Below the pieces are notes generated by a model. That model ran no database searches and had not been told where the DNA came from. It saw only the letters and a list, made by a program, of their open reading frames with translations. DNA of 64,000 nt from Rostratula benghalensis (Eukaryota > Chordata > Aves > Charadriiformes > Rostratulidae). Each line of letters starts with the position of its first letter. Position 1 is the stretch's first letter. Positions 34,201 to 45,900 of the stretch are shown here, piece after piece. Location: positions 6,446,182-6,510,181 of the forward strand of contig VXAI01000015.1 in NCBI GenBank assembly GCA_013399305.1. The letters run 5' to 3'. The position numbers were made by a program, and so were the translations under genes.

Positions 34201-36932
34201 AGGAGGTAGGTCAGGTGCTGGGTGGTTCAGGGTAAAGCAGCATGACCTTCAGCAGTGGATTTGGGCAGCAGAGTTGCAGTGTGCCATTAGTAGGGGGCAA
34301 GGAGCTGATGTTGCCTTCCCCCTGCCCCAGCCCTGTTGCCAGCAGGAGATGATTTGCCAGTGCTTTCACTCTGTCAGAGATTTAAGATTGTGGTTCTGCG
34401 ATGCAAGTCCTAGAGCCACACTGCAGCTTCTCTGCTCAGAAGGGAAGGTCTTTGAGGCCATGTTCATGAGCTTCCTGCCCTACCCTGGGTTTAACTCAGC
34501 TTCCCAGTGCTGTGGGAAGCCTCAAGCATGGGAACAGTCATTGCAAAACATTTTCTCAGGCTCTAACTTTTCTGGGGACCTTTTTTTTTGCTGAGCAGCA
34601 TCTCTTGTCATGGGGACAGAGCCGTCTTGTGCTGTGGGTGCTGCTAGCTGCTGGGGTGCAAGCCTGCCTTGTTCTCCTGTGGGCATGACCCCCACCTTTG
34701 CAGGTCAGCCGGCATTTATGCGAGCGCTGGAACATCTCGCAGATCCTCACCTCTGCAGAGCCCGCAGACTGCACAGGCCTGGATGAGCGCAGCGCCGAAG
34801 TCCTCAAATCCTCCATCTGCAGCGTGGTGAACGAGAAACCCAGTGAGTGGGACACCCACCTCGACCCCGTGCTCTTCGATTTCCGCACCTCAGTCAACTC
34901 CGTCACAAAGTACACCCCCTTCTTCCTCATGTTCAACAGATACGTGTGCCTGTCGTCCGAGGTAACTTCTCGATAAAGGAGGGCCTTGTGGGAGGTTTGC
35001 CACTGGTGCGGTTACAGACCAGCACCCAAGTGTCTGTACCTTGCAGGTGGATTTTGCCAAGGACTCCAAGGAGCTGGGGGCTAGCTCTGGTAAGGCAGAC
35101 AGCCTCCCACCATTCACAGCCACGGTTCAGGAGCAGCAGAATGCAGTGAAAGAAATTGTAAGTCTTGCAGTGCTTTGAAATCACTCTGCAGCTAAGTCCC
35201 TGCAGGGTCCCATTGCACCCGGCTGCACAGGAGCTACACAGGGCAGATTTGTCCCTACAAGGATCATGCCACAAAATGTGTCTGCTCAGGTGCTCAGAGA
35301 GAACCCCTGGCCCCGTCTGTCCAGAAGTGACATCCCCTAGCAGTCCTCTGTCTGCAGGCTCTCTGCTGTCACCAAGCATAGCAGGTAGCTGATGGGCAGG
35401 GAGGCTGCGTGTCCAGCTGGGAAGGAGCGAGGCAGAAGCTGGTTAATCACTGCCTGAGACTCCACAGGCCTGGCCTGAGAGGAGAGGTGGCTGGTGGCAC
35501 CTCGATGTGTGTCAAGGGCAGCAGGAGCAGAGCCGGACCCTCTGAGCTGGCACCATTTGGTGTGACAGGGAAGCTGGTGGTGTTGCTGCTCAGAGCTGTG
35601 ATGAAATATGAGGGACTGTCTTACCCCATCAGAGCTAATGAGAGCTGTGTCCCAGCCTGCCCAGCACCCTGCCTTGTAATCTGCATCTCAAATCAGGCAA
35701 GGGAGTCCCCTCCTTAGGCAAGGACAAAAAGCCTTTAGGTACATGCTGTGTAATTAAGAAAGTTAAAAGCACACCCACCCCAGAATAGGAGGAGAGGAAC
35801 TGGGGAGGTTGGGGCTACCATGGAGACGAGTGGTCCAGTGGGCAGAGAGCTGGGTTTGGGGAGCAAGGCCAACATTCAGTTCCTGACCATCTCTTACGTG
35901 CTGGGTGACCTTGGGCCAGTCATTTTGTCTCCCTGTTTCTTGGTCTCCTGACCTGGAAAATGACCTCAGTGTCTCCTATAAAGTGCTTGGCGACCTGTGT
36001 GCCAAAAAATAATAGACAAGGCTCAAGTGCTTTGCTTGCTCAGTCATTTGTTACACTCAGACAGGGTTATGCTCTGATCCCACCAGGACTTTGATTCTTC
36101 TTGCCAGGGAATAGCAGCAGTAAAACAGGACAGGAGGGAGGAGGCCCGGGAACTGCACGTGTGGGATCTGTTCCCAGCAGATCCCTTTGGCAGCTCAGGC
36201 TCACTAGCTCGGATTCCCCTTTTGAGAAAGGGAGACACCCATTGTGGCACAGGACAGCGAGAGCTCTGTCTGGGTGACAGCCTGCTCCATGAGGACATTT
36301 CTGGTGTCCAGGTGGCTGACACTCATCTGCAGACGGGCCAGGGTTGGGGCTGTAGTTAACAGGAGGTGATCAAAGTTTCCTTTGGCTCTGTGTTACTCCA
36401 GCCGAGATCCCTTTCTGCCCTCTACAGCTGGAGAGCTAACGGCTCCCCTGAGCAGAAGGATGAAATCACAATTTTTGATTGAAAGGTCTCCTGCTAGTTT
36501 GGGGTTAGTGAGAATAAGGCTGGAAAGACCTTGCTTAGTCCCTCCCTTGCTCCCGGGTGTAACCAGCCGTGCCAGCGCTTGCTGGCACATCCTGGGCTTG
36601 CCCAGCTGAGCTCTGCACGCCGCAGCGCTGGCTCCCGCTTGCCAAGCTCACGTGAGGTGGATTTTTTTAAGTGGCATCTCAAGGCCCAACCCAAGCAATT
36701 TGCTTTCCAGGTGATGGCCAACGTGACCACAGCCTACAAGCGGGAGCGGAAGGGTGTGAAAAGGAAAAGTCGGGGCCTGCCCTCTCTTTCCTTCAAGGTG
36801 GAAGAGAACGTGTTTGGGAGCAACGCTGCCAGCTCCCTGAAGAAGCTGAAGAAGGGCCAGTTTGTGTCGTTTCAGATCGAGACAGTCCTGCCACCTGAAC
36901 AGAGTATGCCCAGCATGAAGAAAACCAGTTAG
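31015..36932 (+). CDS. GIN2: GIN2-like domesticated Ty3/Gypsy (GIN-type) integrase gene
   Basis: Eight exons: 31015-31189, 31795-31988, 32830-32941, 33364-33502, 34151-34205, 34704-34961, 35047-35157 and 36711-36932 (TAG). All have AG/GT borders, the phases chain, and 421 codons are open. Residues 90-130 form an H2C2 zinc finger (H90, H97, C127, C130) with the typical YYW between. The RNase H-like core follows: D158 in LGLDIHGPF, TDYFTKWVEAAPL, then S217 where the second catalytic Asp should be (NIYTSQNWDF), and E253 (GLDER), exactly 35 residues later. WDTHLDPVLFDFRTS and TPFFLMFNR match the end of gypsy integrase cores. The C-terminus is basic (KRERKGVKRKSR). There is no gag, protease or RT and no LTRs. 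Known family: GIN1/GIN2, derived from GIN transposons, with GIN2 reported as lost in placental mammals. GIN1 or a KRBA2-like relative are alternatives, so the symbol is tentative. Confidence 0.85.
31242..31341. repeat. Tandem duplication of a 49-bp G-rich unit
   Basis: Two near-identical copies of a unit containing GGGGATGGGGTGGGGGGGCC and GGTAGCTCCTGCC, 49 bp apart, in intron 1 of the integrase-derived gene. Confidence 0.9.
31405..31426. repeat. (GGCA)n microsatellite
   Basis: Five GGCA units in intron 1 of the integrase-derived gene. Confidence 0.85.
35830..36006 (+). mobile_element. MIR/CORE-SINE-like ancient tRNA-derived SINE
   Basis: It starts with an A-box-like stretch (GTGGTCCAGTGGGCAGAGAGC). 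The core reads GTGCTGGGTGACCTTGGGCC, then 'ccctgtttcttggtctcctg', AAAATGACCTCAGTG and AAAGTGCTTGG. The order matches the MIR consensus (tRNA head, core 'tgtgaccttgggcaagt', 'cctcatctgtaaaatg', 'aaagcgctt'). It lies in the last intron of the integrase-derived gene. Called by memory of the consensus. Confidence 0.75.
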
Positions 36933-37434
36933 CCTCTGGGGCTTTTCTGGGGGTCCCACAGGGCCGGGGACAGGAGCACGAACTGTCCCTGAGGTTTGTG
37001 GCCCAGCTGCATGGGAGTCCAGGGCACAGAGAATCCTGTCCTGGGGAGAAAGGAAGGGAGAAGGTTCAGATGTCTGTTCAGTCCCTTCCTGGTCCAGGTT
37101 TGCCCTTGGACCATCCCAAGGGAAGTAGCACCATCCTCATGGATGCTTTGGCAGCGAGAGGCTTGGTCCTGCCAAAAAAGCTCTATGACTATGGCATGGA
37201 AACTGTCCCCTGGGGAGTAGTTGTGTCAAAGCCCAGGGAATGATCTGGGGGTGGAAATGAGAACCAGAATGTAGACCCAGCTGAACCACGCTGCAGTTTG
37301 TTTCCTACAGCTTAAAACTGTCCTCCCCACTGTCCGCCTGAACATCATGCCTGGTCTGACTGCTTCCCCAGCAGATGTGGGAATGGCCTGGAGTGAGCTT
37401 TTTTTTTTTTAAGTTTTAAGCACTATTTAGCAGA

Positions 37435-37440
37435 AATAAA
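37435..37440 (+). terminator. GIN2: GIN2-like gene poly(A) signal (AATAAA)
   Basis: A canonical AATAAA about 500 bases after the stop codon at 36932. The implied 3'UTR (36933 to about 37460) has no other feature. Confidence 0.75.
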
Positions 37441-37460
37441 ATCAACAATATAACACGATG

Positions 37461-38200
37461 TTTTCATTTCTGGTTATCCAGGCAGAGAAAATGATTTTTA
37501 TTTTTTTTTCCTTTGGAACATCACCATTCTGTTCTCTCCAGAAATGTAATGAACTCCATAAACCCTGTGGTCTGTTCCTGTGCTGGTGGGGGTTATAGGG
37601 AAGTTTTTAAGTCCAACGCTCAAAAAATACAGGGAAACTGGGATAATGGCACTGACCTCTGTCACCTGTATCGCCCAGCTGGATGCAGAGATGGTGGCCA
37701 GGGAAGAGCCTGAGCACTGTTATCCCTCTGGAGCTGCCGCAGGGACTTGAAGGGGAAAAATAATTGATAAATTAGATTTCTGGAAAGTGAATCCTACTCT
37801 GCATTGGGAGTTAATTTAAAGCCCTTATTGAGACCAAGTTTAGGGGTTAGTTAAAAAAAACCAAACAAACAACAAAAACAACCCTGTTGAGCCCCTCTTT
37901 AGGGGCTAATTTAAAAAAAACCAAACAGTATCGAGCCCTTGTCCTGGTTGTTTTGAAAGCCAAGCCGCGTGTTGTGTTTTCTCCCTCCGCTGCAGAAATT
38001 AAGTGAAACCAATAAAATAATATTTAAAAAAATAATGAAAATGTTTATTTTTGAAAAAACAAAACCAAACCTTTTTAAGGTGGGGAAACCCCTTGGGCTG
38101 CCCTTGCTGGGTCGCGGCAGGGTTTAGGCAGGGTGGTACCTGGGGGGTCGGGTCCCCGGTTAACGGGAGGGCGGAGCCGGGAGGGCGCCGCAGCAAGGGG
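37461..38200. other. Intergenic between GIN2-like gene and ABCB9
   Basis: Low-GC sequence with an imperfect internal duplication around 37845-37930: two stretches of the type TTAGGGG...TTAAAAAAAACCAAAC, about 70 bp apart. No exon was recognised. GC rises sharply after 38150. Confidence 0.6.
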
Positions 38201-38660
38201 GCGGGGCCAGGAGGGGCGGAGCCATATCAAAAGCCACGCCCCCCACCGACCTTGTTCCCGGGACGCGCCGCCGCCGGACAGGACCGGGTCCACCTCTGCC
38301 GTTGCTACCGGTAAGACCCCATCCGGGCGGGTCGGGAGTGCTTTGCCCTTGGTTCTGCGAAGGGGGAAACCGTGCGTTCTCCCCCCCGCCTCCCCCTGCC
38401 GTGGCGGGCACCGGCGTCTCCCCCGGGAGGAGCAGCTCCTACGCGGGGGGAGGCTGGGGACCTTGGGCATCTCCTGCTTTGTAGCTGGGGACGCCTTTGC
38501 GTGTGGCAAGGGGCTGCGCTGGCTGCCGCCTCCTCCTCCTCCTCCTCGTTCTCCTCCTCCTCCTTCGCCGCCGCCGCCGGGCCGGAGCGGCGCAGCTTTG
38601 CAGCGGAGGGCAGCAGCGAGCACCCTGGGAAGCGCGTCCAGCTCCTCCCTGGCACCGCTG
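38200..38660 (+). promoter_or_regulatory. ABCB9: ABCB9 CpG-island promoter and 5' non-coding exon
   Basis: CpG-rich DNA with Sp1-type boxes (GGGGGCGGGGCC, CCACGCCCCCC) and a weak TATA-like CATATCAAAAG at about 38223. A non-coding exon from about 38250 would end at 38310 (TACCG/GTAAGA) and splice to 39861. A CTC/CCG-rich tract follows at 38525-38580. The start site is inferred. Confidence 0.65.
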
Positions 38661-39860
38661 CTCTGTTTTACCTCCATCCTTCCCTCCCCACCCGCCCCAG
38701 CAACCCCACTCTTCCCCAGATTGCACCTTCTGCCCTGTCTTACTCCACTCTTTAGCTTTTTATCCCTCCTGCCCAACCGTGGAGCCGCTCTCAGCCCAAG
38801 GTGCTGCTTGACCGGTGCTGGGGACTGCCCTTTCCCCCCAAGGTTTGCTTTCGGGTGGCTGCAGAGGTGGCTGCGGTCACGCAGGCCGGAGCGTGGCCGA
38901 CCCACGGCATCCTTTGTGCCATGCCTTCCGCACCCTGCACCGTCATGAGCTGCTTGGCCAGCACAAATCCGAGGAGAGGGTACCTCCCTCCTGCTGACGT
39001 GCAGCACCTCTGGGCACAGCACAGGAGCAGGTGAGCAGCTCACTCAGCTACAAGTCGAGCTTTTCACCCTTTTCTGTGTCAACCCAAATCCAGACCCACC
39101 GTTGCTGTCACCTGTCAGACCCATGGGTGACAGCGAAGGCAGCATCCCGCCCTGGAGCCTCCCTCTCCTCATGGGATGCAGCTCTGGATTTCCATCCCCC
39201 TTTTTAATTTCCTCTTGGGATCTTCCTTGTGTCGCTGAATTGCACGCTGGCAGCACGGCAGGTTTAGTGGGTTACCCCAAATTAATATTCAAGAGGGCTG
39301 AGGACAGCAAGGTGTGACAGGCTGGTGTACCTATGAGTTCTTCTTCTTTTGATGGGGGGGCGGAGGGGAGACGTGTTACAGAGCTGAGCTGCTCTCCCTT
39401 CTGCTTTCATATGGGTTTGATTGAGCACTCGGTTTCAGTTTTGTCTGGGGAAAGGTGAGGAGGGACTCTCAGATCACAAATGTTTAATGCCTACAGGGCT
39501 CCATCGCGCAGGACACGTGGGCTACACACATGTCCCAGCATCGCCCAGCTGCCAGGGACCTGGTGGCTCCACAGCCAGGGGAGGGGCTGAGGATTCCCAC
39601 CAAATGTGCAGGTTTCTGCTGAGAGATTCGGGATGGGTGGAGGCATCTGGGAGTGAAGTTTGTCTTCATTTGTGCTTCTCATTTTATGGAATGTCTCAGA
39701 GCGTATGCATCAAGAGAGGGGAGTAAGGAGTAGATAGTGGTGTCTGGGGTCAGGATATGCTGGTAGGGACCTGGCACAGTTGTCCCCCTATGCTGCTTCC
39801 CTTTCCCCACCATGTCCCCAGGGCAAATAACAACTCTGTCCCTTTCTTCTTACCCTGCAG

Positions 39861-39940
39861 TTGAGGCCAACGTGACCATGTCCTTCCTGTACTAGGGCTG
39901 TCCCCCACAGCCTTGGTGACCTACCAGCCCAGCAGCGAGG
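39861..39940 (+). other. ABCB9: ABCB9 5'UTR segment of exon 2 with a short uORF
   Basis: Exon 2 begins after the acceptor TTACCCTGCAG (ends 39860). Before the main ATG at 39941 there is an upstream ATG at 39878 in good context (ACCATGT), which opens a five-codon frame ending in TAG at 39895. Confidence 0.6.
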
Positions 39941-42900
39941 ATGCGTGCCTGGAAGGCGGTGGCCAGCACGCTGGCGCTCAGTGGGGCTGATGTGGTGGTC
40001 ACCACGCTGCTCTACACCCACGGCCGGGATGGCCAGGATATCCTGCAGGACCTGCGGCACTTCAACATCTTCAACTCGCTGCTGGACATCTGGGGGGGCT
40101 GCCTCTACCGCAGCTGCGTGCTGCTGGGGGCCGCCATCGGGGTGGCCACCAACACAGCTTATGGCCCCCGGCGTCTCAGGGCATCACGGACCTTCATTGC
40201 CATCGTCTGCCTCCTCATGGGCATCTACATGATGGTGAAGCTGCTGCTCTACTCGGAGGTACGGAGGACCATCAGGGACCCCTGGTTCTGGGGGCTCTTC
40301 ACCTGGACCTATGTGGCACTGGTGGCCACCTTTGGGCTGTGGCAGCTGCTGGCCTGTGTCACCTCCTCCCGTGAAGCACTGGGGCCTAGCTCCGAGTCCC
40401 GGGCTGAGGTGGAGGAGAGCTGCGATGGCGCTGCCCCACATGACAAGCGGGAGGAGGCAGCAGGTCCAACCATCCATAAGCTGCTGTCCTACACCAAGCC
40501 GGATGCCTTCTTCCTGGGCATTGCCTCCTTCTTCCTCCTTGTGGCTGCACTGGGTGAGTGAAGGGACCTGGGGGAGGCCACAGTGTGCTACCATCCTTAC
40601 CAGGATGGGAGGAGCTGGGGGGGGGGACGACTTGGCAGCACCCCAGGCTTGTATTTTTGGGGGTGCTGGGTAGCGCATCCTGCATGGGCTGGGTAAAAAA
40701 AATGCAATAGGGGTAAAATACACTGGGAGATTGACCATCCCCACATGCCACTAACGGCTGTACCTCCTGAGACATTTCATGCGATGGCCGAGTATCTCCA
40801 TGGTGGGGATGTGGCTGTCCATGGGCCATCACTGTTGAAAATACAGGTCCTGTGCGATGGGGCTGATACCCCTTATTCTGTGCTTATCTGGCAGGAGAGA
40901 CTTTCCTGCCCTACTACACGGGGCTGGCCATCGATGGCATCGTGGTGCAGAAGAGCATGGACCGCTTCTCCACGGCGGTGCTGGTCATGTCGCTGCTCGC
41001 CATAGGAAGGTAATCGCAGGTGCTGCTTTTGGCCTTGGTGAGGATGAGTTTGGAGTTTTCCCACAGGAGCTGGTGGTGGCAGCGGGCACGGGCTGTCTTA
41101 CCTGCAGTTGTTCCACTGGGTCCCTGCCAGACCCCAGGGATGTCCTTTAATTTCTCTGTGCTGTCACTGTGCAGAGAGGCCATGGTGGCATTCACAAGGC
41201 CATTGCATAGCTCTCTACATCCATCTGCTGGTGGTGGGCGAGCAGGAGTGGACACAGGGAACGGGTTCCTGGGGAACACTGTCCCAGCAGTGCTACATCC
41301 CTCCTGAAGCTTGTCACTACTGGGGTTAGGACCAGTCGCCCCCATGCTGGTAGTGCCCAGAAGAGCTATGGGCTGGATTTGGCATGGCTTTGCGGGGTGG
41401 AAAGTGGTACCAGCACAGCATTGCCCAAGCCTGGGCATCGGGGTGTTTGTGTTGCTGAGGAGCGGGTTTCGTGTCCATTGGTCTATAACGTTTCTTATCT
41501 GCAATTAGCTCATTTGCCGCAGGTATCCGGGGCGGTGTTTTTACACTCATATTTGCAAGACTGAACATTCGCCTTCGCAACTGCCTCTTCAGGTCACTGG
41601 TGTCTCAGGAGATGAGTTTCTTTGATGAGAATCGCACAGGTTGGTTCCTCTTTCCCCTGGTTTTGTTCTAATCCCTCTATCCCATCCTGGTATTTTTTTT
41701 CCCTTGGCTTGCCCTACCATAGCAGACTGAGGGCACCCAAGTGCTCGTGTTTAGAACAAGAACAGAAAGCACTTCCATTTTGGGTGTCTCCCACCTTGGG
41801 GTTTGGGCAGGATTGCCCAGCTCTCTGGGGATGTCCCATTGCCACTGATCACCCTGACATTCAGCAGTCCCAGGGCTGACATGCTCCAATCCAGTCATCC
41901 CCAAAACATTGACTTTCCTCCTTCTTATACCTCCCATCAGTGCCTGCTGATCAGCCACTCTCCAGCTCTACTGTGGGCATGGGAAATCTCAGATGTGTGC
42001 GGCTTGATGGGCATGCTTGTGGCTTTCTCTGCTTGCCATTCAGTCCTGTCACCGTCTGTGCCACTCTGGTGTGGTCCCAGCCAGCGGCAACTTCTTTCAC
42101 ATTTAATTTCTTCTCAGGGGTATTTTTAGTTTTGAGGCTGTTGCCATATTTAGCAATCACTGCACGATGCCCTGGTAGCTGAGGACACCAGAAATGTTAG
42201 TGTAAGTGGGATATGGGTAACCCTGGACTTACACAAAAGCCTGGGAATTCAGCTGGACTCAAACATGGGCCAAGTATTTAGGAATTCAGGGTGATGTTTG
42301 CTGGCTCTAACATTCACCATGTCCTCAGGGCCCCATGGGTTGGCTCCAGGCTGCAAGGCACATGGCTAATCCCAAAGGGTGTAGGGTGCTGCGACAGTCC
42401 CCTTCGCTGGCCTGCAGCCATCTGTGGTGACCCAGGGATGTAGCCCATGCCTTCAGGTGCATTTGATGTGCATACAGCGATTTGAGCTCCTCTGTTTTGC
42501 TTCACATCCATAGCAGTGAAGAGTCACACCCCCCTCCCTCTTCCATACCACCCTTCAGACCCCCAGCAGGGGGCTGCATTGAATGAGGAACTCCACTTGG
42601 CCCGTGGCATGAGATATGGGATGCAGCCAGGCAGTGGCCTGCTGTGGTGATGTGTCCCCGCTCTCCCCTTCCCCAACCCCTCATTGCTGCAGGGGATGTC
42701 ATCTCCCGTCTCACATCGGACACAACCATTGTGAGCGACCTCGTATCCCAGAACATCAACATCTTCCTGCGCAACTTGGTGAAAGCTACAGGGGTGATCT
42801 TCTTCATGTTCAGCCTTTCTTGGAAGCTCTCGCTTGTTACCTTCATGGGCTTCCCCATCATCATGCTGGTCTCTGATGTCTATGGGAAGTACTACAAGGT

Positions 42901-45900
42901 AAGCAGGAGTGGTTGGCATGGCTGTGGTGTGCCACAATGCTGGGCTGGTCCCCTTGTGAAGCCATCGTGGAGATTGTGGGTGGCCTTGGAGCTCAGGTGC
43001 TTTACTACCAGCATTGGGGGCAGGAAAGCAGCATTAAACCTGTATGGGCAGATAAGCATAGCCTTGGCTCTTGACTTGATGCTCAGGAGTGGAAGCATCT
43101 CAGATATCACTACCTCAGGAGAGGTAGCTTGGCTGTGGGATGTCATGTATGTGCCTGCCTATTCTGATGCAAACTCTCCCTTTGGAGTGACTTGGATGGG
43201 GGTTAAACCCAATGTTGAGCTTCCTCCCTCTGCCTGGGGCTCACGTGGGCCAAGGGCCACACCCTGTGGCTAATTCCACGTCCGATGGACCATGTGAGTC
43301 CTAAACTGCTGCTCCCTGCTTCAGTTATTGGAGACCTCCACGGTGTCAGGGACATGGCATGGGTGGGTGTTGCCAAAGCTGAGTCCTTGGGTGCTGCCTC
43401 CCCTGGCCATGGCTCCTCCTGCAGGTCAGGAGGTAGTGGGAGGAGTGGGGCTGCCCTTGGTCTCCAGCCCTGTTCCTGACTTGGAAACTCCTGGAAGGGC
43501 CCTTGAGCCAGGCTAACCCTGTCCCATCAGGGCACTGGGAACAGCAGCTCTGCTGCAGGCTTCTCAAGTGGCCTTGGGCACAATGCTTCACATCCTGCAG
43601 CCCAGGTCCCTCCTTGGGGACAGCACAACAAATCCATTCGACTCCTGGCACAGGGCACCAGGCTGTCCTGAGGTGCCTTGGAAAATGTCACTGTGCCTTC
43701 TCTTCCCAAATCCAGGGTGGGCAGGGAGAGGTGCCATGGGCCGCCTGGCACCTGCTGAGCCCCCTCTCCCTCCCCCTGCTTTCTGCAGAAGCTCTCCAAA
43801 GATGTGCAGAATGCCCTGGCCAAGGCCAACAACACTGCTGAGGAGACCATCTCCGCCATGAAGACTGTCCGCAGTTTTGCCAACGAGGAGGCGGAGGCGA
43901 ACGTGTACTGGCAGAAGCTGCAGCAGGTGTACAAACTCAACAAGCGGGAGGCCATGGCTTACACCTACTACGTCTGGTCCAGCGGGGTAGGTGGCTGGTG
44001 CCAAGGCTTCCCTACGTGGGGCTGGGGACAAACCGGGGGCATTGCTTCAGATCCCAAAATGCACATGGTGTGATGCGTGTTCTTCTCCTCCGCTTCCATG
44101 GAGCTTCGCGGGGCAAGCCCAGACTTCATGTCTGCTGCCAGTAATCCTCTGTTTCTTCATTGTTAATTTTTTCACTCATCAGAAAATATGTTCCATTGCC
44201 CCTTAGGGCAGCGCTGCATCGTGTCACGGAACAGTCTGTTTTTCTCTTGCAAATAAGAATATAATTGATAAGCACTCAAGGTCGTGGAAAACCCTGTGTT
44301 TCTGTGTTGCTGCATTGCGTGCTTGTGCCAACTCATCTCCGGGGCTCCGGCTAGGAAACAGCGGCGGCGTTGGTTGAGCTTCTGCTCAGAAACAGAGATT
44401 TTCTGTGTGGGGGTGGTGGCAGGGGGAGGCTGCTGGGGTTTGGGTTTTCTTGCTTTTTTTTTTTCTTTTGGTTTTGGGTTTTTTGTTGTTGTTGGGGGTT
44501 TTTTTAAATGCTTTTTCATCATTCAAGACCAGATGGTTTGGGGCTTCTCCTGCATGGGCTGGTAACCAGGCTGTGCAAAACCTTCACGTGAGGCTGCCCT
44601 TATCTCTGCATGTTCAAGGATCTAAGCCTCTGGTGAAGGGTTTGTAAATTATGATGTCCTCCTGCAGCTGTGGGAGACTTTATGGCTTCCCAAGTCTGAA
44701 AGAAAAATCACAGCATTTTTAGCATTGTTCCTGAGCTCCCAGGTGAAGCTCGAGCATTAACTGGGTCAGCACAGATTCCAATGAGTCAAAGAAGGCAAAA
44801 ACCCTCAAAAACTGCTCCTGTGGGGCTCACATAGAAAGAAGCTGATGGATTTAGCACAGTCCTGGTAGAGTCTTTCTTGGAGAGAAGGCAAGATCTTAAG
44901 GTCAGATTGCGGCAGAGCAGTAGAAGAGATTTTTTTTTTTTTTCCCCTGAGTATTTTTGTCTGTGTGAATTTACAGCCTGTCACACAGCACCAGGGCATC
45001 ACTGCTTTTTTCAGCACCCTGGCAGCATGGAACAAAACTGACTGAATAAAGGCAGGGGCTGGTATTTGTCATATCAGAGCTGATCTGTCTCCTTTCTGGA
45101 GTAGGTGGTACCCCCTCACACTGATTTCAGGTAAGAGTTGAGGTTATGCTTCAGGGACTTACACATGCAAGGAAGATTTTTTGCATTAACTCTTTGGCTT
45201 GATTTTGTGCTCTGAATTTAAATGTGCCGCACTCATATAACAGAAAGTTTATTTTAGTGGGGAGGTGACTGCCTGTGTTGGATAATTTGAGCATGGATTG
45301 TTATACTTGAGGATGATAGTCCAAGAGAAAAGTTCACAAGATGCTCTGTTATTTCAGATAAAGTCTCCCTTCTTGACTGTTGCCCCTCTGGACTTCCATT
45401 TTGTTGAAAGATGCCTTAAATCAGCCCATCTACTTGAGTTATTTTTCCTTTCTCATATCCATGCTCGCTGCTAGAGTTGTCAGCTGTGTGCTGTTAGGGA
45501 TGCTCAGTTTAGGGCTCAAAGAATAAATGTCAGCACAAGAATTGTGGGCTGGATGTGAGTAATTACAAATGCACCAATTATCAGTTGTCTTGCTGATCTT
45601 TGGTGTGTTTTCTTGCTTTCAGCTGACACTCCTGGTGGTCCAGGTCAGCATCCTTTACTACGGTGGGCACCTTGTGATCTCAGGGCAAATGACGAGTGGA
45701 AATCTCATATCCTTCATCATTTACGAGTTCGTTTTAGGAGACTGTATGGAGGTGAGTCTGTTTTATCCCTCTGGGCTACCCTATATTGAGATGGTATTTG
45801 TCTTCTAGAAGGTCCCAAGGCAGTTGCGGGGTCAGATCCAGTGTTAACTTCCCTTTAATGGGTTTCCTTGACGCTGCGGCTTCACCCACTGGTGGGGTGA

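Noticed and set aside
31015..36932. An intact or decayed LTR retrotransposon rather than a host gene
   Set aside because: There are no LTRs, gag, protease or RT, the core is split by seven spliceable introns and no frame is broken. That is not how a retroelement copy looks.
38075..39043. Long open frames on both strands (322 and 271 codons) over the ABCB9 5' region
   Set aside because: Both are low-complexity products of the CpG island and the CTC/CCG tract, and they overlap each other. The ABCB9 first intron explains the region.
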